Origin: Lasiosphaeris hirsuta
Taxonomy: Eukaryota > Ascomycota > Sordariomycetes > Sordariales > Lasiosphaeriaceae
Reading direction: 5' to 3'
Assembly: GCA_030549175.1 (NCBI GenBank)
Contig: JAUKUA010000006.1
Span: forward strand, 3,534,001 to 3,598,000
DNA length: 64,000 bases
Shown: piece after piece, positions 52,573 through 64,000 of the stretch
Layout: each line of letters starts with the position of its first letter
Numbering within the stretch: position 1 is the first letter of the stretch
The notes under the pieces: generated by a model
The model's database searches: none
Told to the model about the DNA's origin: nothing
Seen by the model: only the letters and a program-made list of their open reading frames with translations
Position numbers and translations under genes: made by a program

Positions 52573-55500
52573 GCTTGATGAGAAATTTTGTCCGTCGCGG
52601 CGCCGTTGCGCGGGTCTTGGCTTGGGCTGGATGTATGCCTAACACTCCGGACCGTATGCAAGTTTTCTGCCGCTCCGCCAGGCAGAAAAAAAATTTCGGG
52701 CGCTGGGAGAGGAGACACCGCCAACCGTTGAGCTAGATTGGCCAATTGGCACGCAGCTGCCACGGCCTTGGTTTGGCGGGGCTTCACTGGTGGGGCGCTC
52801 TTCTGCGGGGCTGGTGGCCATCCATAATTGTTTCGTCACACTGGCTACAGTCTTGGCTGATAAAATCCGCATCCGCTAGGTATCCATCTGTAGACTCCCA
52901 AGCCCAGCTTGAACTCCAAACTACAGATCTCGCGATCAGAAATCCGTGGCTTCTTGAGATCACGCCCAACGACGCCTAACTCCTCATAAGTGATTCCTTC
53001 CTGACGTCGATACATCGGAAAAACTCTGCAGCTTGGGAAAAAAATGGGCTTGGACCGGTCTCGGAACCAATGTTGAAAAATGAACCCCTCACATGGATAT
53101 CACAAACTGTCAGCCACCCCCACGACGGCGATGGGTTCCAGGTCCCTATGAAGGCGGGACGGGGACGCCCGTAAGCCTCCGCTCATTATCCACCCGATCC
53201 CGATCCATTGTGTGACCCTAGAGCCCGCCACGAAGAAATCCTTCAAAGCAATTGATACAAACTGAGCCGTAGGAAAAAAGCCAAGTCCTAGAGTTTCCGC
53301 CAGGATGGAGTGTAACACAGATCGTCGAGGCTCTGTTGCTGAACCCCTCACGGTTCAAGCCAGAAATGGAATCCCGTTGTCAAGAGTGCCGGGTCCCGCA
53401 TTGCTCGATGGATATGTGACCGAGATTCACTGAGGGGCTCACAGTCACCAACCACCCGGTCCCATCATTCACCATGCAAAGATAATATCCGCGTCCGGGC
53501 CACACGGATATCAGACCATGAACGCCCGGGGCCGCATCGGGTATATGACGATCGATGGGATGGAGGGTGGGAGGCTATAACACAAGTGCAGTTTCTTTAC
53601 CTACACTAAACAAACAGGTGATAACCCAGGCGCACCCAAGCAACCTACCCCGCAAAATCCTCGCTGCATGCCACTCACGTTGATAATTTTCTACCACTTG
53701 GTTAGCTGCGGGGAAGGCATCCAGTTACACAAAATCATGGGCAGTCATCGGAACGATCGGCACCTGTACACCCACGAGAGTTAATTGGCGGGCGTTTTGG
53801 GCCAGCCCTACATCAGTCAACCTAAGCTCATATCTCCCAAGAGGGCAGCACACAGAATGAAATGCCGCTGTTATATCTTATCTCATGGTACTAGGAGGCC
53901 CGCTATCTCCAATGCTCACCTAGCGCCTACCTAGCCCACAGGTGTAGTGGTTTAAGAGCAGCCAAGGAGGCTGGGCAAGGCCTAGACGTGGCCGAACGGG
54001 CGTCGGTATTCGCCTCCCCGAGCCGGACTCACCAAAGGGCTGCCCGCCAAAATCGGGTCTCATTTATGCAGCCCAATGCGAAGAATTTACTTTACGGATA
54101 CAGCTGGGGGGAGGTGGTCAATGAGAATAACCAAAAGCACCCTTCCTGCACAAGCACACACCTTGTCCCCTGTACATACAGGTACGCGAGTGGGGGCCCT
54201 AGGGGGGGGGGGATGGTGCCCCAATGCCTCAACCTCAAACGCAGCAACGCAGCTGGGCTGGCTTATCTGGCAAAGGCTTGGCGAAAAATCCACTGGAGAA
54301 GCCGAAGCTGGAGACCTTCCGAGGCTTCCTCTCCCACGTGGCGGGTTGGGCTCTCTTATCAGTCATGCAATTGAGGGATGACGAAGGCTCGCCGTCTCCG
54401 TTTCGTTTGTTAGACTCTGCAGTCAGCGACCCACTTGGTGAGGGGGATAACATCAGTGCAGCACAGCGCGTACAATGTAATCAGCATGCCAACTTGCGCC
54501 TTACGGATACACGACGAGAGAGTGTCAGAGACGGTCGGAAGCTGCCAAAGCATGCCGAAATAATGATACAAGGTGGTGCAAAATTTCGCTGGGGCCAGGG
54601 GGTAGGACAAGCATCTGCAGTCTCTATTGGCGCGGGCAGTGAGGTTGCAGGATACGGGACGACCGCGCCTTCTCGGCAGGGAGCAATGTGGATGGACTCG
54701 CCGTTTTGATATAACCGCGATCGCAAAATCTCTGCAGTCAGAAGTTCCTGCGGAGTGGCAACCACGCAATGCATAGGAAGTTGCAGCGTAAAAAAAATTG
54801 GTGCCATTGGCCACGCCATGCAGCGCATCGGTTTGCTTCTTTTGGTGAGACGGGCGGGACGGGCTTGAGATGAATAATTAGTACCAATACGGCCGGAAAC
54901 TCGCTTTCTTTGCTTTGGTTTCTCTGTGATGCTCTCTCGGCCTGCTCAGAGACGAGACATGGTCGGATGCTGCCCAAGATCGAGGGGCGCGCTCAGTCCA
55001 GTGCAACCCTGATAAGCTTCCTTTTTTTGGGGGGGGTTGGCGGGCGGCGCTAGGGCAGGCCAATGGCCCAGAGCCCCTAGAATCGGGCGGAAGCCGAGCG
55101 GTTGCAGCGTCAGACTCCGGGATGTCGCCGGTTGCCTCTCCGCCTTCGCCCTCGCACGCCTCCCGCTGGTGTTCCACATGCCCCTCGGTTGGCTCGAGAC
55201 CAGGAAGGCGGCAGGGTTGTTCTGCTTTCTGCAATCGCTGCAATCGTTGCAATCGCGCTGCAAGCGGATTAGAGACCTCGGGGGTGCATGGCGCATGGCA
55301 AGCCTGGCCCCTACTAAAACTACCAGGCACCCCGCCCCAGTACGTCGCATGCAACTATAATTCCACCATGATACCGACAGCTTTGTTCCGCCTCCGTTCC
55401 CTGGTTCTTGGTCTTTCGTCAGTCCAAGATCTCTAGCCTGCAACTGATTTTCCGAGACCGGTCCTAACCTAGCTGGCTTGAAGTATCCCGAACAAAGAAA

Positions 55501-55732
55501 GAAGAAAAAAAAGACCTTCCTCAATTACATACATCGAACGCTGTGTGAAGGTGAAGAGCGCGACAACATTGCCATTGACGCCGGCTCGTTCCCGTTCCTC
55601 CAGTGTACCCGTGCTGCTCCGATTACCACCCGCAGCGTCATCGCCAGACCCAGAGCCCCCCCCACCTTGCGATCCGCTGCGCAGGAAGCCAGGGCGGACC
55701 AATTGGTCTTCTAATCTACTTCCAAAAGAGTA
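52573..55732. other. 3.2-kb divergent intergenic region, MPP10 / SPX protein
   Basis: The longest gene-free stretch in the window. Many short frames exist on both strands (for example 54224-54709 + and 54946-55524 -), but they overlap, contain frequent Cys/Trp/Pro and have no family motif. G-rich homopolymers occur near 54202 and 55030, and a CACGTG lies at 54335-54340. No tRNA-like fold or transposon remnant is recognised. Confidence 0.4.
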
Positions 55733-57439
55733 ATGAAGTACGGCGAGCAGTTCGAGAGGGAGTCTGTGCCGCAATGGAGCCTCCGTATGTTTTAATTCCC
55801 CTTGTTGGTCTCTGGACGTTATTTTTCCTCTTCTGTTTTGGGGTTGGAGAGTCATCTGCGTGACCCCAATTTCACGCATGGCCCCCGCTGATCGACTCCG
55901 CATCCAGATAACCTCGATTACAACTCCCTCAAACACCACATCAAGGTGCACACAACAAAGGACCAAGCGATAGCAATTGCGATCCCGGGCTATCAGGACA
56001 TAACGCTACGCAAGTTCGAAGATGAGCTCTACACAGAGCTTTGCCGGCAACACGACCGGGTCGATCTCTTTGTGGCAAGCAAGGCCGATGAGATCGCCCG
56101 ACGCCTACGTTTGTCTCACCCACCTCAACCCCCTCTGTACGCAGCCGTATCCAGACCACCGGGCTGACACGCTAGTACAGATTATGTGTCAAATCAAATA
56201 CACCGCCTGCTGCTGCGCTGTGCAGTATCGAGGCGAGACGGCATGTCGCTAAAGCGCCAGCGTCGCTTCGCCAAATATGAGCAGGATCTCCTGAGGTGTC
56301 GGGAAGACGTTCGGTCCCTGCAGCGCTTTGTGAACGCCCAGGTGGTGGCGTTTCGCAAGATTCTGAAGAAGTACAGGAAGTGGACCGGGTCGTCCTCCCT
56401 CGGGTCCCGCTTCAGGGACACCATCTTGTCGCACCCTAAGAGTTTCACCAAGCGTGACTTCTCACTTCTTCAAGCCGAGTGCGACGATCTGTTGGCGACT
56501 CTTCGGGCCGCGTCGCCGGCCGATGTCAGTGGCCTAGGCTCCCCCGCGACGGAATCTTCACCTCCCTCGATCCGACGAGTCGAGGCCGTCTCGCCGAGCG
56601 AGACAATTGTCGTTCAGGAGCCGCCGCCGCCGCCGCACGCAGGGTACTGGAACGAGTACGATTGCGGCAGTGAGGCAGACGACGCTGAGCAGAATTCTGA
56701 CTCGCGATACGCCATCTATATCAACCCCGACGACGCGGGGTTCCCAGGCATCGCCGCTATCGCCTCCTTTTTCACCGCGCCCGTGCGCAAAGTAAATGAG
56801 TGGATGAAGGTGCGCAGCCCGTCAGACCTCGACCACAACAACCAGGCCGAGGCCGACGAAAACGGCCCCCTCCTGCCCTCTCTCAGCATTAGCCCATATG
56901 GCACCGCACGTGTCAACGCGGACTACTTTGCGCAGACTCTCGGTGCTGGCGCCGGCAGCGAAACAGAAGCCGACGACGACCTCAATCAACCTAGTCGCCG
57001 CGGCTCGTACGGGTACGAATCTTCCAACGAAGAGTTCCCCACGGGCTATAAAGCACACTATGCGGCGCTGCCGAGCGTACAAGCGCAGAGCCTGGCGCTG
57101 TACCGCGAGCGCGTGCTCTTCTGGGGCACGTGGTGGTGCTTCTTGGCCTCGTACCTCCTTATGGGCATCGCGGCCTTGCTCATCATGACGGGGCGGCATA
57201 AGCTGCGGCTCGAGGTCGATGCGGGTGTGACGCTGGGGATCATGACGTCGCTGGGGGCTGCGTGCGCGGCGCTGGGGATGAGTTTCTCGAGGCAGGACGT
57301 TTTGGGTTGTGGAGCCAAGCTGGCGGTTTGGACGGCCTTCATGACTGTATGTGTGCTGAACGGAATATTGTTGGTCTTGGTCGTGGGGAATGCGCCCTTG
57401 CCTTTGGCTGGCAAGTTGTTCGGGCATGGGATTCAATAA
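55733..57439 (+). CDS. SPX-domain protein with three C-terminal membrane spans (VTC5-like)
   Basis: Exons 55733-55784, 55908-56108 and 56181-57439; introns 123 bp (GTATGT) and 72 bp (GTTTGT/TACAG). Product 503 residues. The N-terminus MKYGEQFERESVPQWSLHNLDYNSLKHHIK starts an SPX domain (about 1-185). Its lysine surface, KILKKYRKW at 144-152, matches the inositol-pyrophosphate-binding helix. A long disordered acidic linker follows. From 391, LYRERVLFWGTWW leads into three membrane spans at about 396-419, 429-450 and 462-487, with spacing like VTC/DUF202 proteins (compare ERTFLSWL in VTC1). There is no polyphosphate polymerase (VTC4-type) tunnel domain, EXS domain or phosphatase. The arrangement resembles yeast Vtc5, though shorter. 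I infer a vacuolar phosphate-sensing role; SPX is certain, the VTC link probable. Confidence 0.85.
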
Positions 57440-57916
57440 GGGGAGGTGGGAAAGGGGGGAGATTGAATGGTGTAAATGTTATGTGTAACTCTTATGTCCT
57501 GTCAGTGATGGATACCTAATGAATGGGAGGTATAGAGAAATGTTTTTATTACTTTGGCTTCGGTTCTACCTTGCATATATATATTCATTGGTAGATGTCA
57601 CCTTACGTATATGTATGGCGGTCAGCCTCGGAGTCTGGATGGAATGAGTTAGGTCATTGCAATGGACAAGCAGCGTATGATATATTATTTGATGGGTCTT
57701 ATGTGCGTGTGTTCTGTATTGTTGTCCATATGCAAACTGCAATTTGAAGGATCAGGTGTCGAATGATTTGTCAGAATGGGGCATCACAAGCATTTGCAGA
57801 TTGGCTTGGAGTGTATCCGTCGAAATCAGGATTTAAGACGTACCACCACGCATCAGCAGCGAACTCCAACCCAAAAATCCAGCCGCAAACACCATCCAAT
57901 AACCAAGCCCGCAGAG
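57440..57916. other. Intergenic region between SPX gene and nitronate monooxygenase-like gene
   Basis: About 480 bp, AT-rich, with a short TA run near 57577-57585. No gene is supported. It holds the SPX 3' UTR and the promoter of the next gene. Confidence 0.45.
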
Positions 57917-59439
57917 ATGGCGCCCCGACACCATCGCGATGTCCCCGACAACAAGCTGAACTCCTGGTTCCCCAACACCCAAAGCCCAGTCATCATCAGC
58001 GCCCCGATGCTCGGCGCCGCCAACGGTGCCCTCGCAGCAGCAGTATCCAAAGCGGGCGGGTTAGGTATGCACCACCACCACCACCCCCTATCAAACCAAC
58101 CACTCACCCGTCAATAGGCTTCATCCCCGGCGGCCTCGACTTCGCCCCGGGCAGCGCGCAGCTCGCCGCGCTCGCCGACGAGCTGACCACGGCCCGCCGC
58201 CTGTTCGGGCTCGCCGACCGCACGCTGACGCCGCTGCCCGTCGGCGTGGGGTTCATCCTCTCGCACGCCTCGCTCGTGCACTTTGAGGAGACGGCCATTC
58301 CCCTCCTGCAAGACCACTCGCCGCAGGCGGTCTGGCTGTTTGCGCCGCACCCCGAGCATGTCGTCTCGGGGCTTGTCGGGAGGATTGTGGCGGCGTTGAG
58401 TAGGTCTTTTTTCGCTGGTTTTTCTTCTTGGTCAGGAAGAGGGTCCCGTGTTTATGGATGCTTTCCCCTCGCTGTGCTAGGTCACGAGGGGACCGGTCTT
58501 GTAGCTGACATGTCTGGGTAACAGAGAACTCGGGCTTCATCGTCGTCTTCCAGGTTGGAAACGTTGCGAGCGCACGCCGGGCAGCGCTCGACGGTGCCGA
58601 CATCATTGTTGCGCAGGGAGCGGACGCCGGCGGTCATCAGTTTGCAGGGGGCGCTGGTATCGTGAGCCTCGTGCCCGAGGTGGTGAGTATGCTCGAGAGG
58701 GAGTTTGCAGGACGTGGCATTGTTGTAGCCGCTGCTGGTGGCATTGTTGATGGACGGGGTGTCGCGGCGGCGCTGGCCCTCGGTAGGTCGAGTGTCTATC
58801 CCTGAGTAAATATATTGACAAGGGGGAGGCTGACATGGATTCAGGGGCTGAAGCGGTCGTTATGGGAACCAGGGTATGCCATTATCGTCAACTACCCCTT
58901 TTGCAGAGCTGGCTACTAACCACTTGACAGTTTCTTATCGCTCCAGAGGCTTCAACGGCCGAGTTCCAGCGGAAACTCGTCATTGAGACGGAGGACGGTG
59001 GTCCGTCAACCTCAAAGTCAGTTCGCGTAACGCTCGGCGCACCCTGCCTTCATACTCGAGCTTGTGAGCTTGTCTAATAAGATGATGTGTAACGTTGATA
59101 GGTCGTCGGTGCACGACGATTTGCACGGTGTTCGTGCGAACTGGCCAAGCCCGTACGATGGCAGAGCTATCATAGGCGAGCCGTGGCGTGATCATCTGAA
59201 GGGTGTGCCTCTTGAGGAGAACATCAAGAAAAACCAGGAGGCCAAGGCCGCGGGCGATGTAACTCGCTTGGTTACATGGGCGTATGCACCCTCTCTCCTG
59301 TCCCAAAATACCATGCTAAACATTTCACAGAGGAACTGGTGTTGGTCTGGTCAAGGACGCAATTCCAGCGGGTGACACTGTCAGAGAAGTTCGGGAGGCC
59401 GCTCAACAGCGGATCAGGCATCTGCAAACATTGTTTTGA
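57917..59439 (+). CDS. Nitronate monooxygenase / 2-nitropropane dioxygenase family protein
   Basis: A flavin (FMN) TIM-barrel enzyme; characterised relatives oxidise alkyl nitronates such as propionate-3-nitronate. Seven exons: 57917-58064, 58118-58399, 58525-58782, 58845-58873, 58931-59016, 59102-59281 and 59331-59439; introns of 53, 125, 62, 57, 85 and 49 bp. Product 363 residues, with all junctions in phase. Motifs: SPVIISAPMLGAANGALAAAVSKAGGLGF at the N-terminus, PVGVGFIL, VVFQVGNVASARRAALDGADIIVAQGADAGGHQ, IVVAAAGGIVDGRGVAAALALGAEAVVMGTRFL (phosphate-binding strand-loop), and YDGRAIIG. Exon 4 is only 29 nt. The true substrate is not known from sequence. An A27 tract starts 25 bp after the stop. 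Confidence 0.9.
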
Positions 59440-59458
59440 GTCCTCTAAAAACACCAGT

Positions 59459-59463
<5 letters not shown>

Positions 59464-59490
<27 letters not shown>
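59464..59490. repeat. A27 homopolymer
   Basis: Twenty-seven consecutive A between two convergent genes, starting 25 bp past the nitronate monooxygenase-like stop codon. Confidence 0.9.
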
Positions 59491-59575
59491 GTATCTAGGC
59501 TCTTCCAAATCTAGTACCAACGTTTGAAAACGCAACGCCCATGTGCCGTCATGAAATATCTCGTCTCCGCGTCTC

Positions 59576-61493
59576 TTAAACATCACTGACCTCTTCATCT
59601 CTTGAATACACTAGCTTACCCCCAACCCAGGTCTCCCTCACCTTGACATGCCTCAACTCCTCAGCCCCAACCCCCTCAAGCGGCTCATCCAGCACAATCC
59701 AATCCGCAAAAGCCCCCTCCTGAATGACCCCAGCCCGCCCCTCAAGGAAGGCGCCCCTCGCCGCCCCCTTGGTGAACCCACGCAGTGCCTCCTCGAGACT
59801 CAACGCCTCCTCCAAATGCCACCCATCCTCCGCGCCCGGCGGCCCCCGGCCGGTATGGGGATTCCTCCGCGTCACAGCAGCATAGATCCCCTCGAACGGA
59901 TTCGGCGGCTCCACGGGGAAGTCGCTCCCGAGCACCGGGTGCAGGTCGAGCAGGGACCGCATACGGTACGCCTCGGTGCGGGTGCGCTCCTCGCCTAGGC
60001 GCGCCTCGGCGTATGCCATGTCCGAGGTGGCGTGCGTGGGCTGGATGGAGGGGATGATGCCGGCGGCGTGCATGCGCGCCTGATCGGTGGGGTGGATGAT
60101 TTGCGAGTGCTCGATGCGGAAGCGGTGCTGGGATTGGCACGCGGAGAGGGTCTCCCCCGGGCAGAGGTCCGCCAGTGCGGCTTCCATGGCGTCGATGGCG
60201 TAGCGGTTAGCGAGGTCGCCGATGGCGTGGATGTTGACTTGGAAGCCGGCGAGGGACCAGGATTTGGCCAGCGAGATTAGCGTCGAGGTGTTGACGAGCA
60301 GCGAGCCGGATGTGTCGGGGCGGTCGCTGTACGGGAGGATCATGGCTGAGCCCCAGCTTCCTAGGGCACCGTCTGGATGGGAGGGGTATTAAGTTAGCAC
60401 CGGGAGACGTAAAATGGGCTGCTCAGCGTAGAGCATACCGGCGAACAGCTTGACGCTGCGGACTGACAAGAGACCGTTCTCTTGCGAAACCTTGACGACA
60501 TCCTCGGGGCAAAAGGTATTGCGCTCCTTGCACTCAATCATGGCATACACCCTGAGAGTCCAGTCGTCGGTCCGGCTCATCTCGTCGTACAGGGCAATGT
60601 CCGCGGGCAGGACACCAGCATCGTGCATCCCAACGATGCCAACCTTGTGCAACTCCCCCATTGCCGACTTGACAAACTCCTTCTTCCTCTGCACGCTCGG
60701 CTTTGGCCACAGCTCCACGACCATGTCCATGGCATTGTCGCAAAACACACCCATGCCCGGACTCCGCACAATCTCCCCACCCGGGATGTCAGGCAGGTCC
60801 TCGGGCAAGAGATCCAACACGGCCTGCGACACCCACGTGCAGTGCACGTCGACCCGGTCGAGCATGAAGAACCGCCCCTTCAGCCGCTCATCCCCCTCCA
60901 AAACATCCTACCCCCCCCTCCCCCGTCATCAGCAACCCTCCACATTCCTTCAAGGGGAGCAGAAGAACACTCACCGCAGTCGGCATCCCCCCAAGCGCCA
61001 TCTGATCCCAACCAATCCCCCTCGCCCACTCCTCCTGCGTCCCCGCCCCGGGGTGGCCATCGAGATACATGGCCAGCCTATCCCGGATCTCGTCCAGCGA
61101 GGTCGATCCGAACAAATCCGCCGAGTGCAGAAACTCTCCGTAGGGAATCAGATGCCCATGCCCGTCCCACAGTCCCGGCAGCACATGACCCCTGCGGACC
61201 TTCGCCGGCCCATCCCCAGCAGCAGACTCCGAATTAAACACGCGGGTGAACGTCCCTTCCGCCGAGACCGCAAAGCAGTCGACTCCGTTGGTTGCTGCTG
61301 TGGTGGTGGCGTCGGGGCGGACGGACTGGTAGCAGAAGGTCCGGGGCGGTAAGGTTGGCTCTGGGTCGGAGGTGAGCAGCGGGTGTTGCTGCTGCTGGTG
61401 CTGCTGGCCGAGCCGGATGACGACGGCGATGCACCCGGCGAGGAGTGAGAGCCGGAAGCCCCACCACAGCATGGTCGCGGCCAACGAGGGCAT
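59576..61493 (-). CDS. Membrane-anchored YtcJ-like metal-dependent amidohydrolase
   Basis: Three exons: 61493-60975, 60907-60439 and 60372-59576; introns 67 bp (GTGAGT/GTAG) and 66 bp (GTATGC/CCAG). Product 594 residues. A hydrophobic segment at about 9-27 (MLWWGFRLSLLAGCIAVVI) is a signal anchor or signal peptide. The amidohydrolase-3 fold follows: HVLPGLWDGHGHL with metal ligands H112 and H114, WARGIGWDQMALGG, the KLFADGALGSWGSAM block, VNIHAIGDLANRYAIDAME with a ligand His, RFRIEHSQI, and HPVLGSDFPVEPPNPFEGIYAAV with the catalytic Asp. TKGAARGAFLEGRAGVIQEGAFADWIVLD closes the small beta domain. The family cleaves N-substituted amides; the substrate is unknown. It is convergent with the nitronate monooxygenase-like gene, with 136 bp between the stops. 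Confidence 0.9.
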
Positions 61494-62494
61494 CTCTGAT
61501 GTACCGTCTCCAGGACCTTGTGCACTTGTTTGTGGTGGAATGAGAAGTATTTGTTCTCGAGATAAGGTTGTTACTTCCTGAGAAATAATTCGTGGCTTGG
61601 CAATACCCGAGCTCGTTACTCAGAGATATCCAATTATCCCCAGTGAGACACCAACTAAACCCAAAGTGCGGTGGTGCTACATACTAAGGTAGGCGAGTTG
61701 TCGTAGGACTGCATCCTCCTATCAAATAATAGGATGTGCATTGGATATCTTGCTAGGTCCAGCCCGACCCCCGCTGGGAACCTGCAGCGGCATCGGGTAC
61801 ACCCGCTGAGCCCCGATCAGACCGTAGCCCGTGACAACCTATGCATCTTGAATCATAGCCGCCTGTTTGACACACTCGCTCACGCAACTAACTACCACTG
61901 GCTCCTGCTTCATCCGACACGCCAAGGGGTTGCGCTCCCAGCCATTTTGTAATAATATTACCTAGTCAAACTGAAGTTCTATGGACTGGTTCCATTGAGC
62001 AGTGGGATTTCGCTACTTTGCTTTGCCATTGCCATGTACAAAAAATGCCGCTTACCTAGGTAGATTCCCACATGCTCCAACTCCCAAGCCAAGCCATAAA
62101 CGAATGAGAGAAAAGCCATCGTAACCATCACATATCAAGCCCAGCCCTCGCTTCCGCTTCAGCTTCCGCTTCCGCTTCCGCTTCCTTGCTCCCCTGCGGC
62201 CGAGAGAGGAACCCGTATCTGCTTTCCCTGATTGCTAAGGCTGCTCGTGAACATCTGACGGAAAACATTCCGACCCTACACACGCTGCAGAGACACGTCT
62301 CCTGAAGCCTCCGGCCTTGCCTATGTCCTACACAGCAGACTAGTCGAGGCCATCTGCCTTAGTCACAACAACCATACCGTCCAAAACACTCGAGTGGCTC
62401 AAGATGTCGCCCATGGTACCCCTTCCTCGGTTGGTCCGCATCTATGTACAGATTGCCCCTTGGGAAAAAAAGCAAAACATGTATGCATACCCGC
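61494..62494. other. 1-kb intergenic region between amidohydrolase and HECT ligase
   Basis: Upstream of the amidohydrolase and downstream of the HECT ligase, both on the minus strand. It contains a CTTCCG microsatellite. No coding frame is supported. Confidence 0.45.
62151..62185. repeat. CTTCCG hexamer microsatellite
   Basis: About six imperfect CTTCCG units in non-coding sequence; one unit reads CTTCAG. Confidence 0.85.

Positions 62495-64000
<1,506 letters not shown>

Noticed and set aside
54878..55524. Minus-strand frames upstream of the SPX gene
   Set aside because: Two different frames overlap, composition is Arg/Pro/Gln/Cys-heavy and no family is recognised.

Overview
The window comes from the nuclear genome of a filamentous ascomycete. 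Genes are split by short introns, mostly 46-125 bp, with GTRNGY-like donors, CTRAC-type branch points and YAG acceptors. Intergenic spaces run 0.5-3 kb and there are no operons. The gene set (MED13, an AHC1-like ADA protein, gamma-tubulin, NUO-19.3, a fungal-type phospholipase D, a Rsp5-type ligase) fits Pezizomycotina, and the style of the proteins suggests Sordariomycetes. The species cannot be named from sequence alone. Exon coordinates were worked out by hand from reading frame, splice signals and protein conservation.

Layout, left to right: a 3'-truncated unrecognised gene (1-2034, -); MTA phosphorylase (2798-3815, +); Mediator subunit 13 (4264-8878, -) head to head with ENP2/NOL10 (10138-12240, +); a small single-pass membrane protein (12454-13009, -); a 1340-residue coiled-coil protein (16151-20322, +); mitochondrial ribosomal protein bL33m (21200-21542, -); an F-box-like protein (22234-23109, -); Tctex-type dynein light chain (25326-25988, -) head to head with VTC1 (26798-27249, +); an Alba-like protein (27817-28533, -); an AHC1-like zinc-finger protein (30971-32896, +); RTF1 (35511-37742, -) head to head with COQ7 (38311-39093, +); phospholipase D (39648-45134, -) head to head with gamma-tubulin (46486-48200, +); NUO-19.3/NDUFS7 (48853-49682, -); MPP10 (50281-52572, -); an SPX protein with three C-terminal membrane spans (55733-57439, +); a nitronate monooxygenase-like gene (57917-59439, +); a YtcJ-like amidohydrolase (59576-61493, -); and a Rsp5/NEDD4-type HECT ligase cut by the right edge (62495-64000, -).

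Most genes are housekeeping genes and do not form one pathway. Some functions recur: transcription (MED13, RTF1, AHC1-like), SSU processome (ENP2, MPP10), mitochondria (bL33m, COQ7, NDUFS7), microtubules and motors (gamma-tubulin, dynein light chain), and vacuolar polyphosphate (VTC1 and the SPX membrane protein). I see no transposon, secondary-metabolite cluster, tRNA, rRNA or CRISPR. I found no clearly new multi-gene system. The items most worth a second look are the VTC5-like SPX protein together with paired CACGTG sites upstream of VTC1, two conserved-position GC-AG introns, an 8-nt first coding segment in gamma-tubulin, and several unrecognised but clearly coding genes.
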